A stretch of 64,000 nucleotides of DNA. Source: Mucor racemosus. Its lineage: Eukaryota; Mucoromycota; Mucoromycetes; Mucorales; Mucoraceae. A program made the position numbers and the translations under genes. Location of the stretch: positions 496,001 to 560,000 of the forward strand of contig JAPEHQ010000005.1 of the NCBI GenBank assembly GCA_027405735.1, given 5' to 3'. Below the pieces are notes generated by a model. That model had not been told where the DNA came from and searched no databases. It worked only from the letters and a program-made list of their open reading frames with translations. Below are positions 28,533 to 39,363 of the stretch, one piece after another. The number at the start of each line of letters is the position of its first letter. The first letter of the stretch is position 1.

Positions 28533-30119
28533 CGCATTATGCTACCTTTTCCTAAATTTATTTTATATCTCACAAAAGATAAAAACACGTAAATTTTACT
28601 GCTTTTCCCTTGAAAACTGGGCCTCATTTTTCATCCCTACCCAACTTTTTTTTTCACAAAATAACACCAAGAAAAAATAATATGTTAATGTACCTGAGAT
28701 GTTCAACTTTAATCTAAAAACAAGTATCTGGAAATATCCTACTTTTTGCAGTTGGTATAACTTTTCTAATACTAATGTTTCAGGTTTTTAGACGTATGTC
28801 ACCGCTAAAAATTAAAAACTTTGAGGCTTCATATCTCTTCAAAAAATTAAGCTATACTGACTCTTTTTAATAATGAAACTTACTTGTTTTAAAGCGTTCT
28901 ATAACATATTTCAGTATTAAAAAATTCTGGGAACTTTTATTTTTTTTCAATTTTTTGGCATTTCTGTAGTAGATTTTAGAATATCTGTTAAATTGACTAA
29001 CATTTTTTTTTACATTCATGTCATTAGCCTCATTGAGCTCTCTCGGACCCAATTCAGTTTTTTTCAAAACATTGATTTTCCATGGAGATATCCTCAAAAA
29101 TGTGTACAAAGAGATACCTTCGTTTCTACCTTCCAATTTTCCCTTGTATGCCCTCATCCCAAATTCTGAATTTGAAAAAAAAATTGACAAAAATCTTGTT
29201 TTCTCTACGAAAAATGCAGCTAGAAGGTTGATCAATGGCTCGATCGATAGATAATTTTGTTGCACATTATTGGCGTTATTTATATTTATAATATGCTTAT
29301 GAAAAGTGATGTGTATTTTCAAAAAAACCTTCAAAATTTCAATTGCATTTTACGCAAAATTTAATTTGAAGCATTTGTCTAAATTTTATTTAGATGAATG
29401 CCAAATTTAAAACTGTACAAAAACTATTTAATAAGTTAGGTCTACTAACTTTGCAATTCATGAGCTATTAAACGATTTTATTTTTTTCATCATTTTCTGG
29501 TCGATTTCACAAATTAATTTTGGAACCCAGTCATTATAGATCTTAAGCTGCAATGTAAACTATTATTTTGATTTTCTCGACAAAAAATCAATATTTTTCG
29601 CTGAAACAATAAATGCAGAGTAGCTTTTAATTGGATCTATCTTGTGAATACAAAAAAATGACACCTCGATTTATGTGTGTAATATTTACAAATCGATTTT
29701 GGGCCAGTTTTTGGGCAATATAATATTTGGCCAGTACACTTATATTCTTGTAAAAACTCGTTTATTTTCAGACTGCAATGAAATGACACCTTTTATAATA
29801 GACCAAAGTCGCCATTGTCATTTCAGAAAAATAGCTGATCTTGATTCGTACCTAAATTTCGCCCCATAAGGACTGAATTCCAATCAAATCCCAATAAGCA
29901 TAACGAGGAAACTCTATATTGCTGGTGCCTGTAAAAGGAAGTATTCCTGATCAAAATGCAACAACCTTCTACAACATGACACCTACGATGATATAAAGCT
30001 GTACTTATTTTATGATAATAATATATTCCAAAACTCCTGCTCATAAAATCGCAGTTGCAGTAATTCTAGATGAGGAATCACATCTCATAAAAATAAACTC
30101 AGTTGCATTTTAAATTATA
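28533..30119 (-). repeat. Inverted repeat arm, minus-strand copy
   Basis: Reverse complement of 16852-19013 without the 566-bp LTR. Both copies begin at (G)TCATAATTTAAGATGC / GTTATAATTTAAAATGC and end at GGTAGCATAATGCG. Together the arms enclose about 9.5 kb with the ML and zinc-finger genes. It abuts, through a 10-bp spacer and the 114-bp LTR-like repeat, the left terminus of copy C. Confidence 0.8.
28867..29334 (-). CDS. 155-codon ORF of the inverted repeat arm, unknown
   Basis: Open in this arm, split by a frameshift in the plus-strand arm (18220-18676). The product would be Lys- and Asn-rich with no recognisable domain, signal or motif. Because the other arm and the diverged copy at 59915-60640 do not keep the frame, I doubt that it is translated; the conserved unit is probably the DNA repeat. 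Confidence 0.15.
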   Translation of the reverse strand: MKVFLKIHITFHKHIININNANNVQQNYLSIEPLINLLAAFFVEKTRFLSIFFSNSEFGMRAYKGKLEGRNEGISLYTFLRISPWKINVLKKTELGPRELNEANDMNVKKNVSQFNRYSKIYYRNAKKLKKNKSSQNFLILKYVIERFKTSKFHY

Positions 30120-30129
30120 ACAGGAATAA

Positions 30130-30243
30130 TGTTAAAGATCAACTTCAATCTAATGATATTCTATCATATCAAACAAAGTATCAAAATCTCAATCAAGTAT
30201 TTTATAAAAGGATAATGTCAATAAAAGACATTATGATTGAACA
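30130..30243 (+). repeat. 114-bp LTR-like repeat, second copy
   Basis: Same element as 883-994: starts TGTTAAAG, holds TTATAAAAGGA and CAATAAAAG, ends ATTGAACA. It lies five bases before the CACTACGGCCGA start of copy C. No target duplication seen. Confidence 0.4.
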
Positions 30244-32206
30244 ACACCCACTACGGCCGACCTGTGCTGCACAAGATGATTTCGTTGTGCCCACTGAATA
30301 TGGCTAAAAAGATAACAAGATGCACATGGGCACAACAAAAGAAACTGCACACGAGCACAACGAAATGCCTGTATGTGAAGAACTATAGATTCTGTCCGTG
30401 TGCATGACATTAATCCCATATGCGCATAATAGTAGAATTGGCCATAAGCATATCATTATCCTTATTTGTGCATAATAATAAAATCTGACCATGCGCATAA
30501 TGAGCTGATCGTATGGGCACAAATTGGTTTGTATATGAGCATCATGCCGTTCTCAAAATTACATTGCAGCATTTTTTATTGAAATGTGTTTTTAAATTAC
30601 ATTTGCTTTTATTAATAATATAGATTATAGACAATACAGTTCAATAGGTTGTTGATGTAGTAGAGCAGCAATACATTCAACAGCCAATATATTTACGATT
30701 ATCATCATTTGTAAATATGTTTATAACTGTAATATTTGCAGCAACAATGGTTTTTGCTCGGGTATAAACTTATATAACACTTACTGCTTAAATTTATACC
30801 GCAAAACAAATCTAAGATTATAAATGTTACTTTATCACATATAAAATTTAAACAAATTAATCATCTTTAAACTTACTATTTTAGTTAGTTTACAATTGTC
30901 AGCTGTAAAAATATTTGTTTCAAGTACAGTATATATACAATCAAAACTATGGTCATTAAGCAAAACATCAGATTATTTTTTTTTTTTTTTGTGTTTCTAT
31001 ATCATTTAAAATTTTATCACTTTCCTGGAACATTTCGTGAGTTTGTAGCCAGTTCTAGCTTTTTATTGAATAGATATAAATATCATTGCCTTCGATTTAA
31101 TCTGGTAATCAAGAAATACGTCCTACAATATCATAGTAAATAATGATATTTGATCTTAGAATGCAGTTAAATAAAAATACCAGTCTCTAGTATAACGACT
31201 GCTACCTATATTAAAAACATTAGTCCCTTATGTTAGCATCCCTATTCAGATAAAAGGAAAGAATACCAACTGGATAGTCTGATACAGTATGCCTTATCAA
31301 ACGGTGAATAATATTCTTGAAATATGAAAACAAAACGAGAGAAACAACAGAACAAGTAGAAAAGGATTTTCAAGGCTTTACATTATTTAGCGCAATTAAA
31401 ACATCGCAAAAGCGAGACCGTAGAGCGACGCCATAATGGAACATAGCAAGATTGAATGGCTACCTCTCTTATACGTACTATGGTATACAGTATATCTAAG
31501 TTTTAAATAAAAAAGCGATTTTTTTAAAAAAATTCTTATATTTAACCACGTATGGTCTGAAATTTCAGACTTTGTAGCGGACATTTTCGGGGCTCATTTT
31601 ATCCTTACCAGCACTCATGATTTTGATCAAAAAACAGAAAAATCAAGTTTTGATACCAAAATCGACGTTTAAATATACTACATTGTGAGAGAAAATTGTA
31701 GCCATAACTGATACATATTTTATAAAAGTTTAATATTAAATGTTAAGTAATAAAACTTAGCATTTTTGGTCCAAAAACGGTTTTTTGATTAAAGGATTTT
31801 CATGTAATATTTTGCAATAAAAATGCTTATTATTTTTTATTGAGCAAATAGAGCGCTAGATTCTGTATATATGTATATTTTTTGTTTTTATAATTGGTAG
31901 TAGAATTAACTCTAAATTTGCAAAACCAGAAATAAAAAATTAAAAAATGTCAAAATTGATGATCTGGACAAAAATAATTTTCTAAATTAATATTCCGCTT
32001 ATAAGCCTTGTAAGTCTTAAAAATAAGAGATTTTATAATACTTGAGAACTTTTTCAAGAATTTACGATGCTGTACCTACTTGATTCAAGCTTATTCTTGT
32101 AAATATTTATACATGTTAATATTTAGTGATAGTGTATTTGATGATAATATAGCCTTATTTTATAAATATTGCGCTAGAGGTGATCTACATTGAGCTTTAG
32201 TCTTAC

Positions 32207-32809
32207 CTCTTCTCCAATATCATAAACCATAAACATAAACAACATAAACATGGCCATCACTGGAACCTACTGCCGCTTTTTTTTTACCCTCTTGGTCCCA
32301 AATAGTGATCTTAAACGAGACGAGCTTTTTTTATGCAGCCGAGCTTTTTTCAAGGCTCGTTAACGTTAGACGAGCTTCTTTTTGCGCGCGACTAGAGCTC
32401 GTCTCCCCCGCACGAGCTTTTTTATGCAGCGACTAAAACTCATTATCTCAATGCGAGCTTTATTTTACCTTTCCAGTGACAAATATCTAAAGTAAAGCAA
32501 ACTTACGAATGTCAATTGACAATTATCTAAAGTAATAATGTCATATTATTTACTAATTATTATTTAAATTTGAACTTTTTGAAGAGAAGTCGTCGAAAGC
32601 TCGACTCGTTGTGGCGAGCTTTGGTCAAGCTTGTCCAAGGCTCGGCTCATGTTTTATACTTAGTCCCAAACCAATTCATTCAATGCTATACCTACCAGAA
32701 CCAACTTAAGTACTTACAAATGGTTTCTCGGTATTTGCATTCAAATTACATAAATTAAATTGACTGGTTCTATCTACTACAGTAGTATCAAATGTATCAT
32801 CAACCCGCC
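32207..32809 (-). pseudogene. Captured dynein intermediate chain fragment, copy C
   Basis: Same captured fragment as at 14592-14800, interrupted by the 360-bp MITE. On the minus strand the upper part reads TSQFNLCNLNANTEKPFVST (Cys where copy D has the LWNL tryptophan) and the lower part ends GEE|GTAAGAC with a small insertion in the YVYVYD region. Not translatable. Confidence 0.7.
32303..32662. mobile_element. 360-bp hAT-like MITE rich in GAGC motifs
   Basis: Flanked by an 8-bp duplication GTCCCAAA (32295-32302 and 32663-32670); copies B and D have a single GTCCCAA there. Ends are imperfect inverted repeats: TAGTGATCTTAAACGAGACG against TAAGTATAAAACATGAGCCG. The 5' and 3' thirds carry repeated CGAGC/GCTCG words, including ACGAGCTTTTTTTATGCAGC twice. 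No coding capacity. The 8-bp duplication and TAGTG start suggest hAT. Confidence 0.75.
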
Positions 32810-33056
32810 TTATAAATATCAATCTAAAATCAGAAGCATCCCATTTTTATTTTTAAAAGATATGAAAAGCTTGATTTTTAATAATAATACAGCAATTAAA
32901 TAAAAAACAAGATGATGATATCAATAGCATATGGTGAGTATTTAACATCTAAGTTTGATGAAATATGCTTTTAAACCCTTTTAAAAATTCTGAGGCAAAC
33001 ACAGCATCTTGGTACTATAATTTTTATCCATCAAAATTTTGCAATTTTCACTACAC

Positions 33057-33585
33057 TGTCGTATATTTTCAGGATTGATAAATATTACTTAAAAAAGAAT
33101 ACAATTATAAAAGAATGAGTAATTAATCAGTTCTTCAACTGTATAATAAAAACAAGATATCGTTTATTTAGATGTAAAAGTATGGCCTTTTATATTGATT
33201 TGACATTGAGATCCTGAGATGTAATTTAAGGCACTATTGAACCATTGGATCTGTTTGATAGTAATCTATGGATTGAAATGGATCAATCATAATTTAACCG
33301 TTCTTGCAGAGCTTGTGAGTTGTCTTGTTTCAATGCTGCTCTAAATATGCTTGGATGTTGATTTGATAACTACTTGATTGGTTAACTGCTGGGATGAAAT
33401 AATGTGGTGTCATAATTGAGGTCAAAGCGTTCTTGGTAATTACTGGATTAAACTTGATACGCTAGGAGTTTCTTATATTCGATATCAAGACTTGCACTTC
33501 AATACATGCCGTAGTCAATAGATTGTAAGATGTATTGATACTGTAGAAGGTGATAATGTATGATACTAGTAGGTGGAATACAACA
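33057..33585 (-). mobile_element. Solo LTR, 529-bp family, inverted copy
   Basis: Starts TGTCGTATATTTTCAGG and ends GGTGGAATACAACA, the exact inverse of the LTR at 13041-13569 with few differences, and is flanked by the 5-bp duplication TACAC. Copies B and D have the empty site. Confidence 0.88.
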
Positions 33586-33783
33586 TACACAATGAATTCA
33601 CCTTTTATCTATCTTGACCTCGATGTAAATTGTTGGGTATTAGTTTTTCACCAGTTGTATTTTCTCTAATTCATTAATATTCAGTCATATTGAACGATGA
33701 TTTGTAGCATTGCCAACAAAAAAGAGTAAATGCTCTAAGAGTTTTCTGCATATCAAATTACGCAATTTATTAGTAGCAATAAT

Positions 33784-33987
33784 TGTACCAGGGTTATATT
33801 ATAAAGGGACAAGAGACACAGACAAAGATTTATTTGTTATTTTTAGGTTTATTTCAGAATATATAATAAGGAAAATGATGAGGAGAACTGGCAAAGAAAT
33901 AAAAGGAATTATTATAAAAGTAAGATGACTATTTATACTAAATTATTCAATAGTCTAGTTCCTTTCATGAACTAGACTTCAGGGACA
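33784..33987 (-). mobile_element. Solo LTR, 204 bp
   Basis: Ends are TGTACCAGGG and TTCAGGGACA, with TAAT on both sides. On the minus strand a TATAAATAG box is followed by GAAATAAACC, giving the orientation. It marks the point where copy C breaks off. Confidence 0.55.
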
Positions 33988-34016
33988 TAATGCTACTGAA
34001 TTACTCTATAACTTGA

Positions 34017-35388
34017 ATGCGAGTAAGTTGATATTGTAACGTGGCCATGGGTTGTGCCACAGTGCGTATAGTAATAGAATCTGTTGCATAAGCTGGAGAT
34101 TTATATGCAATTCGGATAACGTAATAATTTGTGATGTGATTAGGATATAGGATATTAGTAGTCAGAGTATAATAATATACTAGGCTTGACAGGTTCATGA
34201 AAAATCTATTGATTCATTTACTTGATGATATTAAATTAAATGTAATATACAGTGCTACAAAGAATAGTAATTAAACAAAAAAAGCGTTGCGAATACAATT
34301 ATAACTCTTTGATATTTATTTAAGATATGAAGTAAAGCAAAGGTTTACGGATTACCATAGTCTTTGTGATATATATACTATTTTCTAATTCTATTAATAA
34401 TACAGTAATAAGATCTTGAAGCAAGATCTTTATGGTTTAGTTCCTAGTTTGGAAGTACCAGTGGTACAATTTGACACTTTAAAGTTTTGTGTGATCTAAA
34501 GTTATTAAATCTTAGATGTTGTTGACTAAGATCAATTTGATTACTAAACAAACTTGGTATATGTAGTTTACTACATACAGTAATATGATTCATATTTTTG
34601 CCAATGGTCATTACTCTTCCAAAAAAAAGCCGAACAATCTCCGGAAGCGGCCATCTAAAAATATTTCCAAGCTTTAAATCTATAAAAAAATTACCGGACA
34701 GTACGGACGCGGTTGTTTAAATATTCCAAGCAGCTATAAGATGCAGGTATCGAAATGTCATATAAAAATTAAGGTTCGACTGTATTGCTATTAATTACTC
34801 AAAGGCTTATTTTAAGTAAAGCATAAATACAACCTACAACATTATTAGCCTAATAACGGATTTAACTTGAAAAGTATATGATACAACCGGATTCGAAAAA
34901 AGTCCATAAAATCTGAAATGCCCAAGATTTAGAATAAATATTGTAGCAAGAAAAAATGTATAATTTAATAAAGGAACTTGTTAAATTAAATCACACACAA
35001 AAACTGAAGATCATCTTTATTTAAAAGCAATAATTTGTCCTATTTATATACAACAAATTATATATTACATTTATCCGTTAGATCACTTTTGGATCGATTA
35101 TATCTTTCTGGCATTCCATGTCAGATTAATCTATTTACATTAGTAACACAGCACATTTAAGTTGAGCTTATTTCATACAGCTGAATCCAACAAGTGGATA
35201 TGTCTCACATATCCCGTTTCCTGGATCTTTAGAACAATAAGAACAATCAAGAATGTTACCACAGATCAGTTAGCTGACTTCTTATCAATAAGGGTTACAA
35301 ATCAAAAGGTTCATTATCCTATATCCTACAAATAACCGGTGGATGCAACAAAATCACAAATTTAAAGGATTTATATACAGTATAAAAG
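34017..35388 (+). repeat. Block L, second copy
   Basis: Duplicate of 10725-11769, lying immediately left of copy D in the same orientation and interrupted by the LTR at 34253-34575. Small indels and substitutions separate the two. Confidence 0.7.
34253..34575. mobile_element. Solo LTR, 323 bp
   Basis: Starts TGCTACAAAG, ends AGTTTACTACA, with the 5-bp duplication TACAG on both sides; the first block L copy has no such insert. Orientation unclear. Confidence 0.65.
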
Positions 35389-36341
35389 CACTATGGCCGA
35401 CCTGTGCTGCGCAAGATAATTTTGTTGTACCCAGGTGAGCTGCATACTATAGCCTGATGAGTTGTTGCGTCCACTGAATAATGACTAAAAAAAATAACAC
35501 GATCAACATGGGCACAGCAAAAGAAACTGCACACGAGCACAACGAAAAGCCTGTATGTGCAGAGTTATAGATTCTGTTTATGTGCATGACATTAATCCCA
35601 TGTGTGCGTAATAGTAGAATTGGCCATAAGCATATTAATTATCCTTATTTGTGCATAATAATGAAATCTGACCATGAGCATAATGAGCTGATCGTATGGG
35701 CACAAATTGGTTTGTACATGAGCATCATGCCGTTCTCAAAATTCCATTGCCTTTTTTATTGAATGTGTTTTTAAATTACATTTGCTTTTGTTAATAATAT
35801 AGATTATAGACAATACAATTCAATAGGTTGTTGATGTAGAGCAATACATGCAAGAGCCAATGTATTATTTACAATTATCATCATTTGTAAATATTTTTAT
35901 TATAGCTATAATGTTTACAGCAATAATACTTTTTCCTCGAGCATAAACTTAAATAACACTTACTGCTTAAATTTATATGCAAGCCAAATTTAATTTTACA
36001 GATGTTACTTTATCACTCATAAAATTTAAACAAATCAACCTTCTTTAAACTTATTATTTTGGTTTATTACGATTGTCAGCTGCAAAAAAAATTATTTTCA
36101 AGTATAGTTACGATCAGAACTATGGTTATTAGTTATTAGGCAAGACATCAGATTATTCTTTTTTTTGTTTCTGTATTATTTGAAATTTTATCACTTTCCT
36201 GGAACATTTCGTGAGTTTGTAGCCAATTCTAGCTTATAATTGAGTAGATATAAATATTAATGCCTTCGATTTGTTCTGGTAATCAAGAAATACATCCAAC
36301 AATACAGTAGTAAATAATGATATTTGATCTTAGAGTGCGGT

Positions 36342-36643
36342 TGATCTATCAGAATTAGGAATTACCGAATTACCAATTTAGAACATATGTCAAACCATGA
36401 TGTTCAACATGCAAGTCAAGCAAGGTCATATTCCATGCGTCTATCATCATGCTACTATTGAATCATAGAAGCATGATTCCAATATATCCACACAATATCC
36501 AAATGCTCATTCTAATTATATTATCACTCACATTTAATACACTCATTCAATTAGTACAGTATATAAACCCCCTCTAGAAGCTCATAATAAAACGGTACTT
36601 TTTCATTTGATTAATTTTATACGATTTACCTTTCGATAAATCA
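36342..36643 (+). mobile_element. Solo LTR, 302-bp family
   Basis: Starts TGATCTATCAGAATTAGG, ends TTTCGATAAATCA, with the 5-bp duplication GCGGT. Copies B and C have the empty site. Holds GTATATAAAC followed by CATAATAAAACGG. A diverged copy lies at 19501-19802. Confidence 0.87.
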
Positions 36644-37195
36644 GCGGTTAAATGAAAATATTAGTCTCCAATATAGACTGCTGCCTATATTAAAAACATT
36701 AGTCGCATATTTTAGCATGCATATTCAGATAAAAGAAAGGAATACCAGCTTGATAGTCTGATATGCCGATATGCCTTATCAAACGGTGAATAATATCCTT
36801 GGAATATGAAAGCAAAAAGAGAGAAACAACACACGTAGAAAGGATTTTCAAGGCTTTACATTATTTAGCGCAATTAAAACCCTGCTAAATTGCACATTTC
36901 AGCCAATGTAAAAGCAACACTGCAGCGCATCAACCCATAAACTAAACACAATAGGCAGTAGCTGTTCACTACGGCGCAAGTTTTCTAAATTTATGGTCAT
37001 AAACCATTTTTTTATGGACAGAATCATGTCCCTAAAATATCCGATATATGGACAGAAACTCTTATTTTATGGACAGATTAAGGGACAATGACAATTATTT
37101 TAGGGACATTTACAATAATTTTAAGAACATTTACACTATTTTTATGGGCATATAATACCATAATTAAAGATACAAACAATTATTTTAGTGACACT

Positions 37196-37428
37196 GACCA
37201 TAAATTTATGGGTTTTTTCGCTTATTTTATGGTTTGATGCAATTATTTTAGTGACACAGACCTTGAATTTATGGGTTTTTTTGCTTATTTTATGGTTTGA
37301 TGCAATTATTTTAGTGACACAGACCTTGAATTTATGGGTTTTTTCGCTTATTTTATGGTTTGATGCAATTATTTTAGTGACATAGACCTTGAATTTATGG
37401 GGGTTTTCACTTATTTTATGGGTAAAAG
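37196..37428 (+). repeat. 63-bp tandem repeat, about 3.7 units
   Basis: Units begin GACCTTGAATTTATGGG and contain ATTTTATGGTTTGATGC and ATTTTAGTGACACA; three whole units and a partial one with very few differences. Each unit carries two or three TTTATGG words, the sub-terminal motif of the host transposon. The unit length is a multiple of three, which explains the open frame through it; coding is unlikely. Confidence 0.85.
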
Positions 37429-37609
37429 CACTAAAATCATCGCTTATTCATTAAAAATGGTTGTACAATGCTTTGATATATGGTTCATATCACTATGATA
37501 ATGCTGAAATGATTGGTCTTATTTATGAATGTAGGTTATAAAGTATTGCATTTTATTAAAAAAAAAATCACGAAAAAAAAACCTATATGTAATATGAAAG
37601 AAATATGGT

Positions 37610-38797
37610 TTACATATTCCTTCTAGGAACACTTTGGTTGCCAACAAAGGTTCTTCTCACCCCCCTGCGACTACGTTGTGGTGTGGGTTCCACTCCATCT
37701 TGTTGCGCACCAGTGTTGTTAACTATAAAATAACATTAAAATTAAATAAGTAAGGGATCATTGTTATGAATGTGAATTATTCATACTTACTACTGGGCGT
37801 TTCATTGATACTCTCAATAAGAGCATCTAGATCATCGGCATTAAATCCTACTGGAGAAGATGGAGCCGACAAAGGGGAAGAGGGAGGCACAACAGAATGA
37901 AACGAAGAAAGAGGGGGAAGCGAAGGCGACTCAGAGGGAGCAGAGGCACAAAGAACAGAGAAAGAAGGAGGAGTGGAAGAAGGAGGAGAGGAAGAAAAAT
38001 CATCACAATTGCTGCCACTCTAATAAACAATGTTTCCAATTAATGTTAATGAAAAATAATTCATAAATTTTTGATATAATAATTACCTTGTTGACGTTAT
38101 GGTTGTTCTCATAAGTCTTAGACAAGAGAGCAGCGGCAACCCATTGATCATCACAACACTGCAAAGGAAGATTCAAAGGAGAAGCAATTTGCTCCAACTT
38201 TGTGTAATACTTCTTCTTTACAACATTGTCAATGTCACCCCAGTTAAGCCTGCGGTGGCCATTAGCTACCTCACGCACCAATTCGGTAGCAACAATCAAT
38301 GAGAAGCTGTTGAGCTGGATCTTGATTAACTTCACCTGTTTTGCCTTGGAAGACTTGCGCTCATCAGAATCATCATCCCTAGGAAGCAAACCTTTTTGTT
38401 CGCGGATGAAATACATTACCCTATCCATAGGAATAATCCTGATAGCCTTGCCATTGACATCCTTCTTTTGTAGACAAGAAAAATTGGACAAAATCGTTCT
38501 TGCTGCTCTAGAGAAACCAAGATCAACTTCCTTACCTCCACTAGGAAAAGAACCAGAAGGAAAAAGATCAGCACCGGTGGAAGAAAGACTACCCAAAGAA
38601 GAAACAATTGTGCCAAGGATTTCAACTTGGACGGCAAGCTTGTCAACCTTATCTTGAAGTATAGAAAGACCATGGCTGTTTCTAATGGCAAACTCCTCCA
38701 TTACTTCTTTGCATGATTCTTTGATGAGGTGCTTCATGCGAATTTCGTCAAAGCCACTTGAAGGGTTGTGAATGATGTTGTTGTAATTATATGACAT
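37610..38797 (-). CDS. Transposon accessory protein (TnpA-like position), 350 aa
   Basis: Three exons (38087-38797, 37791-38019, 37610-37722) with GT..AG introns of 67 and 68 nt; all junctions keep frame. I recognise no domain family. Residues about 40-75 (ILQDKVDKLAVQVEILGTIV) look like a coiled coil; residues 95-230 are a mixed helical region with AARTILSNF, MDRVMYFIREQKG and LNWGDIDNVVKKKYYTKLEQ; residues 238-310 are Ser/Pro-rich; then an acidic FNADDLDALIESINE and a basic tail RSRRGVRRTF. CACTA elements usually carry a second gene whose product binds sub-terminal repeats; position and composition suggest that role, which is inference. Unlike the neighbouring transposase it has no stop codon or frameshift. 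Confidence 0.7.
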
Positions 38798-38904
38798 TTT
38801 TAAAAAATAGAGTTATAGATGAGAAGAGAAAGAGAAAGGGAAAGGGAAAGAGTGATTGATCCAGAAGTGTCAAATCTTGTAAAAAAATTTCTCTGGTTTA
38901 TGAC

Positions 38905-38962
38905 TGATTACACTGAATTTATGGACATTTGGGGTCAAATGTCCATAAATTCAGTGTAATCA
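38905..38962. promoter_or_regulatory. Perfect 27-bp inverted repeat between the two transposon genes
   Basis: Arms TGATTACACTGAATTTATGG... and its exact complement are 27 bp each with a 4-base GGGT loop; pairing continues imperfectly (12 of 15) outward to about 38890 and 38977. Each arm contains TTTATGGAC, the word found near the transposon ends. It lies 108 bp before the accessory-gene start and about 400 bp before the transposase start, so it may let a transposon protein regulate both promoters. Confidence 0.7.
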
Positions 38963-39363
38963 ACCATAAATTAGAGAAATTTAAAGCTTATCCAGCGTGG
39001 CTTACTTCCTAGTTTAGTAATTTACTGTGATGCAAATTTTTTTGGCATTGGACACCTCATCCAAGGTTTCCTGTTTATTTGTAGAAAGCAAATCTATGTC
39101 TTTATTAATTACAAAAGATATGCATATGTGTTGTTTTATCAAACTCAAAATATTATTGTGTTCTATTTAGCATGTCGCTCATATATAAAACTTTTAGACT
39201 GCATGTATTTTAAATTGTTGCGTGTGTTTCTTTTGATAGTTTATGGGACATTTAAAATAATGTCGGCGATTCTAATAGTATTTGATCAAAAAGGTACAAC
39301 TTTTTTTTCAACGGCTGAATCCTCCTTTAACAAACTATAACTACTTTTTTATATTTTAATAAA

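Larger units (their letters stand above)
30249..33783 (+). mobile_element. CACTA-ended element, copy C (right part missing)
   Basis: Starts with an intact CACTACGGCCGACC terminus and follows copy B base by base, with many small differences, to about 33783, where it stops at a 204-bp LTR; the remaining 1.6 kb and the right terminus are absent. It lacks the MITE and LTR of copy B, which shows those are later insertions, and carries its own insertions: a hAT-like MITE (32303-32662) and an inverted 529-bp LTR (33057-33585). Confidence 0.75.

Noticed and set aside
37188..37385. 65-codon ORF of repeated 21-residue units
   Set aside because: It only reflects a 63-bp tandem DNA repeat; no start context, and the repeats carry the transposon's sub-terminal word.
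37860..38657. Plus-strand ORFs across the accessory gene
   Set aside because: Antisense shadows; the spliced minus-strand gene explains the region better, with in-phase introns.
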